This document shows, piece after piece, positions 52,668-61,179 of a DNA stretch of 64,000 nucleotides (the stretch's first letter is position 1; every line of letters starts with the position of its first letter). Position numbers and translations under genes: made by a program. The DNA lies in the NCBI GenBank assembly GCA_025559845.1, contig CP048469.1:558001-622000 (forward strand), read 5' to 3'. This stretch comes from Agrobacterium tumefaciens. GTDB taxonomy: Bacteria; Pseudomonadota; Alphaproteobacteria; Rhizobiales; Rhizobiaceae. Under the pieces are notes generated by a model that searched no databases, was not told where the DNA came from, and saw only the letters and a list, made by a program, of their open reading frames with translations.

Positions 52668-53547
52668 ATTTCCCCAAAGCCGGTAGTGCAGCGGCAAGGG
52701 CCCGCAGCGGCGCCGTCATGTGTTTATCGCGGCGAAGTGCCAGTGCGATGCGGCGTTCGACGGGCGGCGCCAGGGAACGCCATGTCAGCCCCGAAAACTC
52801 GTCCTTCTGTTCGACCGCCATGCGCGGCACGATGGCGATGCCGAGGCCGGCTTCGGTCAGTTTCTTGATGGCCTCGACGCTGCCAAGCTGCATGGCAGGC
52901 TGCACGGCACGCCCTCTTGCTGAAAACCATTGATCCGTAAGCTTGCGGGTATTGCCTCCCTCATAAAGCAGGAGCGGTTGTGCGGAAAGGAAGGACGCGT
53001 CCATTGCCTGATCGGCCGGGAAGCTGTCGAGTGGGAACGCCGCGACCATCTCATCCAGATAGATCTCGCGAATATCAAGGCTTCGACCGCTGGCAGGTAG
53101 CGCGACCACTGCCGCATCGATGGTGTTGGCTTCCAGATGTCGCAGAATATCGGCAGTGTTTCCTGTCTGAACCTCGATATCGAGGCCGGGCATGGCCTTT
53201 CGTATTTTGCCGAGAACAGGCGGCAGGAGATAGATGCAAGCGGTTGCTCCGGTGCCGATGCGAAGTCGCCCGCTTGCACCGTCGCGGTGCGGTGCGACGG
53301 TGTCTAGCGCATGGGCGACCTCCTCGGCAATCCGCCTGGCATGAACCAGAAAATCGAGACCCGCCGCTGTCGGCTGTGCCCGGCGTCCGACGCGTTCGAT
53401 CAGGCGCACACCGAGCTGTTTTTCGAGCAGACGAATATGCAGACTGATGGCGGGCTGCGTCAGTCCAGCCTTATCGGCTGCTGCCGAAAAGCTGCCGAGC
53501 TCGGCCACATCCATAAAACTGCGAACCTGCCGCAGATCGACGTCCAT
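52666..53547 (-). CDS. LysR-family regulator
   Basis: The 293-residue protein has a LysR HTH (MDVDLRQVRSFMDVAELGSFSAAADKAGLTQPAISLHIRLLEKQLGVRLIERVGRRAQPTAAGLDFL) and an effector-binding domain resembling regulators such as CynR/CbbR. It is divergent from the GNAT gene at 53647 (99-bp gap), which it may control. Its effector is unknown. Confidence 0.9.
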   Translation of the reverse strand: MDVDLRQVRSFMDVAELGSFSAAADKAGLTQPAISLHIRLLEKQLGVRLIERVGRRAQPTAAGLDFLVHARRIAEEVAHALDTVAPHRDGASGRLRIGTGATACIYLLPPVLGKIRKAMPGLDIEVQTGNTADILRHLEANTIDAAVVALPASGRSLDIREIYLDEMVAAFPLDSFPADQAMDASFLSAQPLLLYEGGNTRKLTDQWFSARGRAVQPAMQLGSVEAIKKLTEAGLGIAIVPRMAVEQKDEFSGLTWRSLAPPVERRIALALRRDKHMTAPLRALAAALPALGK

Positions 53548-53646
53548 GATAAAAGAAAACCTTATCGTTTGTATAAGTTCTATAATCTTTAATTTGTTTC
53601 AGCCGCGATGCACAATGGTTTCGTGAATGATTGCAGGACTTATTGA

Positions 53647-54189
53647 ATGACACTCCCGAAAGCGCAAAGCCTCACCATCCGCCCCTGTGAGGAGGCGGAT
53701 ATTCCCGCTATCACGGCGATTTACCGCGATGCCGTCCTGAATGGTCGAGCCAGCTTTGAAATTGATCCGCCGACCGTGGACGATATGCTGGCGCGTCGCG
53801 CCGCACTGGTGTCGGGGGGCTTTCCGTACATCGTCGCAGAAATGTCAGGGCAGGTGGCGGGATATGCCTATGCCGGCGCCTACCGGGCTCGCCCGGCCTA
53901 TGGCGCAACGGTTGAAGATTCAGTCTATGTTGATCCAGCCATGAAGGGGCTGGGGATCGGGCGCAGACTGATGGACGCTCTGATCGAGGAAGCAACAGCA
54001 CGCGAGTTTCGGCAGATGATCGCCATTATCGGCGACTCGGCCAATACTGCTTCCATTGGTGTTCACCGCGCAGCCGGATTCGAGCACGTCGGCACATTCC
54101 GCTCCATCGGCTGGAAACATGGGCAGTGGCTGGATACCGTGCTGATGCAGCGCCCGCTGGGAGAGAGCGATACGACGCCCCGTTTTTGA
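53647..54189 (+). CDS. GNAT acetyltransferase, phosphinothricin-acetyltransferase-like
   Basis: The 180-residue protein follows the PAT/Bar group closely: LTIRPCEEADIPAITAIYRDAVLNGRASFEIDPPT, GYAYAGAYRARPAYGATVEDSVYVDP, the acetyl-CoA loop GLGIGRRLMDALIEEA, and ASIGVHRAAGFEHVGTFRSIGWKHGQWLDTVLMQRPL. It likely N-acetylates glufosinate-like amino-acid analogues or methionine sulfone. It is divergent from a LysR regulator. Confidence 0.9.
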   Translation: MTLPKAQSLTIRPCEEADIPAITAIYRDAVLNGRASFEIDPPTVDDMLARRAALVSGGFPYIVAEMSGQVAGYAYAGAYRARPAYGATVEDSVYVDPAMKGLGIGRRLMDALIEEATAREFRQMIAIIGDSANTASIGVHRAAGFEHVGTFRSIGWKHGQWLDTVLMQRPLGESDTTPRF

Positions 54190-54209
54190 GGCGCCGTAAA
54201 ATTTGATCG

Positions 54210-54542
54210 TCAGGGTTTGGTCGAACCGGGAATTTCGACCTTCAGCGTGTCACCGGCAAGCTCGCTGCCCAGTTCTGCTAACTTCGTCTTCTTATCATAG
54301 ACGCAGATGTGACTGATCGTGGCATCCGCACCCTTGGCCTTGCCGGTCAGAATCGCAAGGCCGAAATTCTCGCTGCCGATCGGATCGACAACGGCTTTGG
54401 CGTCCTCGATCATTCCCTCGCTTGCGGCAAGGCACTTCGCCTGTACGTCCCCGACGAACTCTTTCCATGCCTCGTCAGATGACGCGGATGCAACGCCTGC
54501 GGCAAGCAAAAACAGGGTGGCGGCGACAGCGCTGGTTTTCAT
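54210..54542 (-). CDS. Small secreted protein of unknown function
   Basis: The 110-residue protein has a Sec signal (MKTSAVAATLFLLAAGVASA, cleavage near 20). The mature part of about 90 residues has two cysteines (QAKCLAASEG and ISHICVYDKK) able to form a disulfide and ends TLKVEIPGSTKP. It is not recognised. It should be periplasmic. ATG 54542 is preceded by an in-frame GTG at 54545, and GGAAT is the ribosome binding site. Confidence 0.7.
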   Translation of the reverse strand: MKTSAVAATLFLLAAGVASASSDEAWKEFVGDVQAKCLAASEGMIEDAKAVVDPIGSENFGLAILTGKAKGADATISHICVYDKKTKLAELGSELAGDTLKVEIPGSTKP

Positions 54543-54701
54543 CACGGGATTCCTTTTCTATTGCGACGCTGGACGGGCGAACGGATGAGCGAAAAACGGT
54601 ACGCTTGGCTTGTGAAACAATTGTGGTCGAAAGGGTGTTGAGAGGAATTTTCTCTTTTGTTGGAACATTTTGATAATTCGCAGGTTGCCCAAACAGATCT
54701 T

Positions 54702-54737
54702 CGCTCCTATGGTCCGCTCACACGGTTTCTAGGAGCG
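54702..54737 (+). promoter_or_regulatory. Hairpin in the sodB 5' leader
   Basis: CGCTCCTA (54702-54709) and TAGGAGCG (54730-54737) form an 8-bp stem with a 20-base loop, followed by the AAAAGGAG ribosome binding site of sodB. It may stabilise the mRNA or take part in iron- or sRNA-dependent control. Confidence 0.5.
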
Positions 54738-54766
54738 GTTGTCCGCTGCAAAAAGGAGTAAAAACC

Positions 54767-55369
54767 ATGGCTTTTGAACTTCCCGAACTCCCTTACGACT
54801 ACGATGCGCTTGCTCCGTACATGTCGCGCGAGACGCTTGAGTTTCACCACGACAAGCACCACAAGGCATATGTCGACAACGGCAACAAGCTGGCGGCGGA
54901 AGCCGGTCTGGCTGACCTGTCGCTGGAAGAGGTCGTGAAGAAGTCCTTTGGTACCAATGCAGGTCTCTTCAACAACGCTGCCCAGCATTACAACCACGTT
55001 CATTTCTGGAAGTGGATGAAGAAGAACGGCGGCGGCAACAAGCTGCCTGGCAAGCTGGAAAGCGCCATTGCATCGGACCTCGGCGGCTACGACAAGTTCA
55101 AGGCTGATTTCATTGCCGCTGGCACTACGCAGTTCGGCTCCGGCTGGGCATGGCTCTCCGTCAAGAACGGCAAGCTCGAAATCTCCAAGACCGCGAACGG
55201 CGAAAACCCGCTGGTTCACGGTGCAGAGCCGATCCTCGGCGTCGACGTCTGGGAACACTCCTACTACATCGACTACCGCAACCTGCGTCCGAAGTACCTG
55301 GAAGCTTTCGTCGATAGCCTCATCAACTGGGACTACGTTCTCGAGCGTTACGAAGCCGCTACCAAGTAA
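54767..55369 (+). CDS. sodB: Superoxide dismutase, Fe type
   Basis: SodB converts superoxide to hydrogen peroxide and oxygen in the cytoplasm. The 200-residue protein has metal ligands H27 (LEFHHDKHH), H77 (HYNHVHFW), and the Asp/His of VDVWEHSYYIDYRN, and the GSGWAWL segment. It resembles FeSOD of Rhizobiaceae. AAAAGGAG precedes ATG 54767 and a strong terminator follows. The 5' hairpin suggests post-transcriptional control. Confidence 0.95.
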   Translation: MAFELPELPYDYDALAPYMSRETLEFHHDKHHKAYVDNGNKLAAEAGLADLSLEEVVKKSFGTNAGLFNNAAQHYNHVHFWKWMKKNGGGNKLPGKLESAIASDLGGYDKFKADFIAAGTTQFGSGWAWLSVKNGKLEISKTANGENPLVHGAEPILGVDVWEHSYYIDYRNLRPKYLEAFVDSLINWDYVLERYEAATK

Positions 55370-55391
55370 GCTTCGCACCCTACTTTCTTCG

Positions 55392-55425
55392 AACACCCGG
55401 CCTTCGTGCCGGGTGTTTTGTTTTT
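55392..55425 (+). terminator. Terminator of sodB
   Basis: AACACCCGGC and GCCGGGTGTT form a 10-bp stem with the loop CTTCGT, followed by TTGTTTTTG. Confidence 0.93.
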
Positions 55426-55476
55426 GTGCTGTGCCTGTCACAAGCCTGTCATGGGGCCCGTTTATCGCGGCCCATC

Positions 55477-56322
55477 ATGACTGATATCACGCCCCCGCTG
55501 TTCTCCTTCGGCATTGTTGCCGACCCCCAATATGCCGACATTGATCCGCGTCCCGAAATGGGCAGGTATTATGCCGAAAGTCCGCGAAAACTGGCGCAGG
55601 CTATCGAGGTCTTTAACGGCCGGGACCTTGCGTTCGTCGTGACGCTCGGCGACATCATCGATCGTGGTTTCGAAAATTACGACACGATGCTGGCGGTTTA
55701 CGAAGGCTTGCGCCATCGTTCGATCCTGCTGCCAGGCAATCACGATTTCGCCGTTTCGGTCGAGCATCTGCCAAAAATCCATTCGCGGCTCGGGATGCCG
55801 TCGCCATGGTACGATTTTGCCATCGGCAAGGTGCGTTTCGTCGTGCTGGATGGCAACGACGTCAGCCTGTTTGCACCACCGCTCGATGATCCGCGTCGCA
55901 CAGTTGCAAGAGAGCGGCTGGACGCCTTGCACGAAGTTGGTGCGATCAATGCGCAGGACTGGAACGCATCGTTGAGCGACGCTCAGTTCGAATGGCTGGA
56001 AGGTCTGCTCGAAAAGGCCGATGTGGCAGGCGAACGCGTGGTGATCTTCTGCCACTACCCGCTGTTTCCCGAAAATGCCCATAACATGTGGGATACGCCT
56101 CGCATCATCGACCTTCTTACGCGCCATGTCTGTGTCGGCGCCTGGTTCTGCGGTCATAATCACGAGGGCAATTACGGTCTCTTGAACGGCAAGCATTTCG
56201 TCAATTTCAAAGGCATGGTGGACACGCCCGATGAGAACGCCTTTGCCATTGCCGAGGTCTATGCCGATCGCATCGAGATCACCGGCTTCGGGCGTGAAGA
56301 AAGCCGGTCTCTAGGGTTTTGA
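55477..56322 (+). CDS. Metallophosphoesterase (ADP-ribose/CDP-alcohol diphosphatase-like)
   Basis: The 281-residue cytoplasmic protein has the calcineurin-like phosphoesterase motifs ADPQY (residues 15-19), LGDIID (57-62), LPGNHD (85-90), FCHYPLFP and CGHNHEG. It resembles Mn-dependent ADP-ribose/CDP-alcohol diphosphatases (ADPRibase-Mn). The substrate is not certain; other phosphodiesters are possible. ATG 55477 is preferred; the upstream frame to 55426 overlaps the sodB terminator. It overlaps the convergent WYL gene end by 12 bp. Confidence 0.85.
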   Translation: MTDITPPLFSFGIVADPQYADIDPRPEMGRYYAESPRKLAQAIEVFNGRDLAFVVTLGDIIDRGFENYDTMLAVYEGLRHRSILLPGNHDFAVSVEHLPKIHSRLGMPSPWYDFAIGKVRFVVLDGNDVSLFAPPLDDPRRTVARERLDALHEVGAINAQDWNASLSDAQFEWLEGLLEKADVAGERVVIFCHYPLFPENAHNMWDTPRIIDLLTRHVCVGAWFCGHNHEGNYGLLNGKHFVNFKGMVDTPDENAFAIAEVYADRIEITGFGREESRSLGF

Positions 56323-57021
56323 CGTGGCGTTTTTCGGCTGATTGATGTCCCAACCGCTAATCCATAGCTGACGCAGCGCTTCGCCTTCGTTTCGAAAGAA
56401 GGTGCCTGTCTGGCCGCATGTGACCACGCGGTCGGACCTGAAATTGCGGATCGCCTGTCTCAGTTCGCACCATGCGACGATGTTGGTCGTCTCGGAGTAA
56501 TAAATGACGGCGATGGGCCTGATACGTCGATGCGTCTGTGTGCTGCTCTCATCGCGATAGGCGATATCCAGTTTTTCCTCGTCCCGCACAGCCCGCCGGA
56601 CAATCGCAAGGTCGATACCGCTTGGGGTTGGCGCCACGCTGCCCCAGGCATGCAGAGCGTTGGCCGTCAGCGTCCGCGATAATGGCTCGGGCACGGAGGC
56701 GGCGATCTTGTCGCTGACCCTTTTGGCCGCCTGTCGCAACTCGGTGTCCGCCGTTCTGCCAATCAGCGCGAGGGCCAGAACAATCGCCTCCGTTTCCTCG
56801 ATCGAAAACATCAGCGGCGGCAGGTTGAAGCCGGGCCGCAGAATGTAGCCGACCCCGCGTTCGCCTTCGATCGGCACGCGCATGGTCTGAAGCGCGACGA
56901 TGTCACGATAGACGGAGCGTGCGGTGACCTCCAGCGTGTCGGCGATCTGCTGTGCGGTTACCGGTTTGCGGGCCACACGCAGGATCTGGATGATTTCGAA
57001 CAGTCTCGACGCCTTGCGCAT
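56311..57021 (-). CDS. HTH/WYL-domain (YafY-type) regulator
   Basis: The 236-residue protein has an N-terminal HTH (MRKASRLFEIIQILRVARKPVTAQQIADTLEVTARSVYRDIVALQTMRVPIEGERGVGYIL) and a WYL domain (LDIAYRDESSTQTHRRIRPIAVIYYSETTNIVAWCELRQAIRNFRSDRV). It is related to the regulator at 49581. It is divergent from the LysE gene at 57156, its likely target. ATG 57021 has AGGAAAACG ahead; an upstream ATG at 57048 adds nine residues. Confidence 0.9.
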   Translation of the reverse strand: MRKASRLFEIIQILRVARKPVTAQQIADTLEVTARSVYRDIVALQTMRVPIEGERGVGYILRPGFNLPPLMFSIEETEAIVLALALIGRTADTELRQAAKRVSDKIAASVPEPLSRTLTANALHAWGSVAPTPSGIDLAIVRRAVRDEEKLDIAYRDESSTQTHRRIRPIAVIYYSETTNIVAWCELRQAIRNFRSDRVVTCGQTGTFFRNEGEALRQLWISGWDINQPKNATSKP

Positions 57022-57155
57022 CGCCGTTTTCCTGAAGCCATTGCTCACTCAACTGACATAACGTTGTCAGTTGCCATTCCCTATAAACGGAAAAACACAT
57101 TGAGAAACAGGGTGTTTTCTTGATGCGCATTGATCCGATATCGGGAGATACTGAC

Positions 57156-57785
57156 ATGAGCTACGCGGAAAATCTCTGGCTTTTCTTTCTTGTGCTGTTT
57201 GGCATCGTCATTCTGCCGGGCATGGACATGCTGTTCGTTCTGGCGAGCGCGTTGACGGGCGGCAGGCGAACCGGCCTGTCGGCGGCAAGTGGCATGAGTG
57301 CGGGCGGCATTGTGCACTCCCTGTACGGTGCCGTTGGTGTGGGGGCGCTTGCTGTCTGGATACCATCGCTGTTCAAACCGCTGTTGATCGCCGGTGCAGC
57401 CTATATGGTCTGGATCGGAATCAGCCTCGCGCGCAGTTCCATCGTCGTGAACGGTGGCGAAGCGGATGCCAGCGCCTCGGCCAGAAAAGCGTTCTGGCGC
57501 GCCATGCTCACCTGCCTGTCGAACCCCAAAGCCTATCTCTTCATGATGGCGATCTATCCACAATTTCTCAAACCCGCCTATGGGCCGATCTGGATGCAGG
57601 GCGCGGTGATGGGCCTCATGGTCGCGGCAACCCAGTTTGCGGTCTATGGCGGGCTGGCATTAACGGCGGATAGAAGCAGGGCATGGCTTGTTTCCTCACC
57701 TGCTACCACTGTTTTCATCGGTCGCGCTGCGGGTGTGATGCTGGTTGCAGTCGCATTGCTGACACTCTGGGAAGGGTTGTCTTAG
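57156..57785 (+). CDS. LysE-family translocator
   Basis: The 209-residue inner-membrane protein has about six helices with the LysE-family LPGMDMLFVLASALTGGRRTGLSAASG and LTCLSNPKAYLFMMAIYPQFL segments. It probably exports an amino acid or derivative. GGGAGA precedes ATG 57156. It is divergent from a WYL regulator and followed 116 bp later by a cytochrome gene. Confidence 0.87.
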   Translation: MSYAENLWLFFLVLFGIVILPGMDMLFVLASALTGGRRTGLSAASGMSAGGIVHSLYGAVGVGALAVWIPSLFKPLLIAGAAYMVWIGISLARSSIVVNGGEADASASARKAFWRAMLTCLSNPKAYLFMMAIYPQFLKPAYGPIWMQGAVMGLMVAATQFAVYGGLALTADRSRAWLVSSPATTVFIGRAAGVMLVAVALLTLWEGLS

Positions 57786-57901
57786 GCTTCTGTTTTCACG
57801 CGAAATTTCACTTCAATGTGACTTCTTTTTGCCTGACGGAACGGGCATCCTCGCCCCGTTCGTATCAAGCCCGTTACCTGTCGGGATCAAGGAGAGAGTT
57901 C

Positions 57902-58336
57902 ATGAAACTGAAAACCATCACGGCAGCGATGCTGTTCGGCTGTCTGTGCGCCGGTGCGGTTTACGCAGCCGGCGAAGTCGAAAAGCGCGAAGGCATGATG
58001 AAGCAGATTGGCGGCGCGATGGGGTCGCTCGCCGCCATTTCCAAGGGGCAGAAGCCTTTTGACGCCGAGGCGGTCAAGACTGCCGTGACGACAATCAGCA
58101 CCAACGCCAAGGCTTTCCCGGACCAGTTCCCGGCTGGCTCCGAAGCTGGCAGTGCGGCAGCACCCGCCATCTGGGAAAACTTCGAGGACTTCAAGGCCAA
58201 GTCTGCAAAGCTCGGTGCAGATGCGGACGCGATTCTCGCCAGCCTGCCCGTGGATCAGGCCGGCGTCGCAACCGCCATGCAGAAACTCGGCGCCGATTGC
58301 GGTACCTGCCATCAGACCTACCGTCTGAAGAAGTGA
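57902..58336 (+). CDS. Cytochrome c' / c556-type protein
   Basis: The 144-residue periplasmic protein has a Sec signal (MKLKTITAAMLFGCLCAGAVYAA) and a four-helix-bundle cytochrome c' layout with the single heme motif CGTCH at 133-137 near the C-terminus, as expected for this class (heme attached near the C-terminal end). It may bind NO or carry electrons. It has an AAGGAGAGAG ribosome binding site, is terminated by the hairpin at 58353-58378, and lies upstream of a diheme cytochrome gene. Confidence 0.9.
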   Translation: MKLKTITAAMLFGCLCAGAVYAAGEVEKREGMMKQIGGAMGSLAAISKGQKPFDAEAVKTAVTTISTNAKAFPDQFPAGSEAGSAAAPAIWENFEDFKAKSAKLGADADAILASLPVDQAGVATAMQKLGADCGTCHQTYRLKK

Positions 58337-58352
58337 TGTTCATCGCATCGGG

Positions 58353-58378
58353 AAAGTCGCCTTCGGGCGGCTTTCTCT
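58353..58378 (+). terminator. Terminator after the cytochrome c' gene
   Basis: AAAGTCGCC and GGCGGCTTT form a 9-bp stem (one U-G) around TTCG, followed by CTCTTG. Confidence 0.8.
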
Positions 58379-58449
58379 TGAGGCGTCGGATCGATCCGGT
58401 GCGCTCAGTGCAAATGTGAATGTCGATTGGTCTGAGAGGGGAGAGGGGT

Positions 58450-59367
58450 ATGCCTTCCATCTGGACGAAACTTGCGGGCGGCGCCGTATTGGCCGCAGCC
58501 GCTGGTTTCGGTATTTTTATGGTCGTTACGGCGCCCGAGCGGCAGGCGCCAAGCCACTGGGCGAGCCTTGGAGAGCCGGACCTCGCCAACGGCGAGACGC
58601 TGTTCTGGGCAGGCGGTTGCGCAAGCTGTCATGCTGCGCCCGGTGTAACAGGTGATGCACTTCTGACGCTTGCTGGCGGTCAGGATCTGCCGAGCCCTTT
58701 CGGAACCTTCCGTGTGCCGAACATCTCGTCTGATCCGCAGCACGGTATTGGTGGGTGGACGCTGGCGCAGTTTGGCGACGCCATGACACGGGGCGTCGGC
58801 AAGGATGGTGAACATCTTTATCCGTCCTTCCCCTATGCATCCTATGCCAGGATGACCTCCAAGGACATCAACGATCTCTTCGGTTACCTCAAGGCGCTTC
58901 CCGCGAGCCAGAACGATGCACCGGGACACGACCTGCCATTCCCGTTCAACATGCGTGTCACCTTGGGTGGCTGGAAATTCCTTTATTTCGATAAGGGCGC
59001 CCCTCGTGTCGAACTTGCCAATGCCGATGCCGAACTGCTGCGTGGCCAGTATCTGGTGGAGGGCCCTGGCCATTGTGGCGAATGCCATACGCCGCGAAAT
59101 GCGCTTGGCGGCTTCCTTGCGGACAAATGGCTGGCGGGCGGTCCCAACCCGGAAGGTGAGGGCAGAATTCCTGACATTACGCCAGCATCTGAAAGCATCG
59201 GCGGTTGGGCCGCCGAGGATATCGCAAGCTACCTCGAGACCGGCTTTACACCGGAGTTCGACAGCGTCGGCGGCTCCATGGTCAAGGTCCAGCAGAACAT
59301 GGCACGGTTGACGGCGGACGACCGGGACGCGATTGCCGCCTATCTGAAGGCTGTTCCGGCGCGTTGA
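58450..59367 (+). CDS. Diheme cytochrome c
   Basis: The 305-residue protein has an N-terminal signal or membrane anchor (GGAVLAAAAGFGIFMVV, 10-26) and two heme c motifs, CASCH at 57-61 and CGECH at 209-213. The layout (two cytochrome c domains with NISSDPQHGIGGW..FGDAMTRGVGKDGEHLYPSFPY between them) resembles cytochrome subunits of periplasmic dehydrogenases. No dehydrogenase gene lies beside it. GGGGAGAGGGG precedes ATG 58450. It is followed by the B12 riboswitch. Confidence 0.88.
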   Translation: MPSIWTKLAGGAVLAAAAGFGIFMVVTAPERQAPSHWASLGEPDLANGETLFWAGGCASCHAAPGVTGDALLTLAGGQDLPSPFGTFRVPNISSDPQHGIGGWTLAQFGDAMTRGVGKDGEHLYPSFPYASYARMTSKDINDLFGYLKALPASQNDAPGHDLPFPFNMRVTLGGWKFLYFDKGAPRVELANADAELLRGQYLVEGPGHCGECHTPRNALGGFLADKWLAGGPNPEGEGRIPDITPASESIGGWAAEDIASYLETGFTPEFDSVGGSMVKVQQNMARLTADDRDAIAAYLKAVPAR

Positions 59368-59416
59368 GGTGGAGAGGCATTGACTCTCCACTATCGCCGT
59401 CGGATAACAAAACTGT

Positions 59417-59630
59417 GATGGTTCCTTCCGGAAATCCGGAAGGTGAAAAGGGAACACGATAAGGAGCAATCCCCATTCGTGGCTGCCCCCGCAACTGTGA
59501 GCGGAGAGCCTGAAACGGAAATACCACTGGTCGGCTGCATGGCTGGAACCGAAAGGTTGGGCTCATGCGGGGGATAACCCGGCCGGGAAGGTGTTTCAGG
59601 TTTTGACCCGCGAGCCAGGAGACCTGCCCT
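59417..59630 (+). ncRNA. Cobalamin riboswitch
   Basis: The conserved features of the B12-sensing RNA are present in order: AAAAGGGAACACG, CCCCGCAACTGTGAGCGG, TACCACTGG, GGGATAACCCGGCCGGGAAGG and the B12 box GAGCCAGGAGACCTGCC at 59614-59630. It lies 173 bp upstream of cbtB and should reduce its expression when adenosylcobalamin is plentiful. The region after it (59660-59720) contains CAGGGGCAGG..GCGCCTGTG, a possible expression platform. Confidence 0.95.
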
Positions 59631-59802
59631 CACGGAAATGTTTATGCCGGCGGGGTGTCCGGAGCAGCAGGATTACAGGGGCAGGTGACTGCGCCTGTGT
59701 CAGTCTCGCATTCCCCGTGGTGAATTGTATCGATGCGGTCCTGCGCCTGGATTGGACGCTTGCCCGCTCACAATGGCGCTGACGCGCCGGGAGAGGCTCA
59801 CC

Positions 59803-59988
59803 ATGTCTACCATCAATCAAAATACCGCCAATGCCGCTGTAACAGCGAAAAGCAGCAGCATTGCCCAATCGCTGACAGCGATCGTTCTCGGCCTGTTCGT
59901 CGTCGGTTTCGTCGGCTTCTCGCATGTCGAAGCTGTTCACAACGCAGCGCATGATACGCGCCACGCCAATGCGTTTCCCTGCCACTAA
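59803..59988 (+). CDS. cbtB: Cobalt transporter subunit CbtB
   Basis: The 61-residue membrane protein has one transmembrane helix (LTAIVLGLFVVGFVGFSHVE) and a His-rich C-terminus (HVEAVHNAAHDTRHANAFPCH) that likely binds Co2+. CbtB with CbtA forms the predicted B12-regulated cobalt transporter. Control by the riboswitch immediately upstream supports the assignment. ATG 59803 was chosen over an in-frame upstream codon at 59725; GAGAGG lies about 8 bases before it. Confidence 0.93.
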   Translation: MSTINQNTANAAVTAKSSSIAQSLTAIVLGLFVVGFVGFSHVEAVHNAAHDTRHANAFPCH

Positions 59989-60114
59989 AGCTGAATGATT
60001 TCGGGGACTTTGTACCCTGAACGTGAAGCTGCTCCAGAATTTGAGGAAACAGGGCATGATGACGTTCGAAAGCCACCGATGCTTTCGGGTTCATGCTCCT
60101 GAGGGGGAAATTGC

Positions 60115-60849
60115 ATGTCGTCTTTTCGCAATATTGTTTTTACGTCGGTGCTGGTCGGCTTGATTGGCGGCGTCGCCGTTTCGGCCATGCAGGCCGTTGG
60201 CACCACACCGCTGATCCTGCAGGCGGAAACCTACGAAAGCGCTGGTGGTGAAGCTCCACACAGCCATGACACAGCGCCGGCAACTGATGCACAAACGACC
60301 GCACAGGCTCCAGCCCACACACATGAACATGACGAAGACGCCTGGGCTCCGGCTGATGGTTTCGAACGTGCGGCCTATACAGTCGCAGCCAATGTTCTGA
60401 CGGCCATCGGTTATGCACTCGTCTTGACCGGCCTCTTGTCGTTGCGCGGCACCAACGGTGGTTGGCGTGAGGGCCTGTTGTGGGGTGTAGCGGGGTTTGC
60501 TGCCGTCATGCTGGCGCCGATGATCGGTCTTCCGCCAGAACTGCCTGGAAGCCCGGCCGCCGCACTCGCCGCTCGTCAAACCTGGTGGATCGCAACCGTT
60601 GCCGCGACTGGCGGCGGTATTGCGCTGATCGCTTTCCGGCGTGAACCCTGGACGGCGGTTCTGGCTCTGGTGCTGATTATCGCGCCGCATGTGGTGGGTG
60701 CGCCGCTTCCGCCGGAAGGTGAACATGCGCTGGCGCCTCTGCCGCTGGAGCGTCAGTTCATCGTTGCCGCGACGGTGACGAGTTTCGTCTTCTGGGCATT
60801 GATTGGAACGCTGAGCGCCTTCTTCCTGAAGCGTTTCCAGTCGGTTTGA
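60115..60849 (+). CDS. cbtA: Cobalt transporter subunit CbtA
   Basis: The 244-residue inner-membrane protein has about five to six helices and a His-rich loop (EAPHSHDTAPATDAQTTAQAPAHTHEHDEDAW), typical of CbtA, the partner of CbtB in cobalt uptake for B12 synthesis. A hairpin (CGAAAGC..GCTTTCG near 60067-60087) lies in the 126-bp gap after cbtB, which may tune expression. It is followed 4 bp later by an unrecognised gene. Confidence 0.93.
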   Translation: MSSFRNIVFTSVLVGLIGGVAVSAMQAVGTTPLILQAETYESAGGEAPHSHDTAPATDAQTTAQAPAHTHEHDEDAWAPADGFERAAYTVAANVLTAIGYALVLTGLLSLRGTNGGWREGLLWGVAGFAAVMLAPMIGLPPELPGSPAAALAARQTWWIATVAATGGGIALIAFRREPWTAVLALVLIIAPHVVGAPLPPEGEHALAPLPLERQFIVAATVTSFVFWALIGTLSAFFLKRFQSV

Positions 60850-60853
60850 CACC

Positions 60854-61171
60854 ATGCGGGACGCGGCAGAATGGAGCGACGAACTCGACGCGCTGCGTTT
60901 CGCCGTTCCCGGTCACGGCGCGACCTGCGCCGTGCACCGCCTGGCCTTCAAGGCGTTGTTGAAGGGCGAGCCGGATCAGATGGCCGTTCTTGAGTATTTT
61001 CAGCAACACAGTGTCGCGTTCATTGCCGCTGCAAAGGCCAAGATCGACCGCCTGGACCTTCCTCTCGATCGCAGTCTGCATCTCAACAGCCGCGATATTC
61101 GTCGCGTGTTAGCTGGCGAGGGCGACGCTGTTACCCCTCGCATCTGCCGCGTTCTGGATCGCGGCAGATAG
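60854..61171 (+). CDS. Unrecognised 105-residue protein co-transcribed with cbtBA
   Basis: It starts 4 bp after the cbtA stop, so it is probably translated by coupling with cbtA and placed under the cobalamin riboswitch. The 105-residue protein (MRDAAEWSDELDALRFAVPG...) has a single Cys (ATCAVHRLAFKALL), no signal or membrane segment, and ends VLAGEGDAVTPRICRVLDRGR. I do not recognise the family. A role in cobalt handling or corrinoid metabolism is inference from position only. Confidence 0.7.
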   Translation: MRDAAEWSDELDALRFAVPGHGATCAVHRLAFKALLKGEPDQMAVLEYFQQHSVAFIAAAKAKIDRLDLPLDRSLHLNSRDIRRVLAGEGDAVTPRICRVLDRGR

Positions 61172-61179
61172 CTTCTGTC

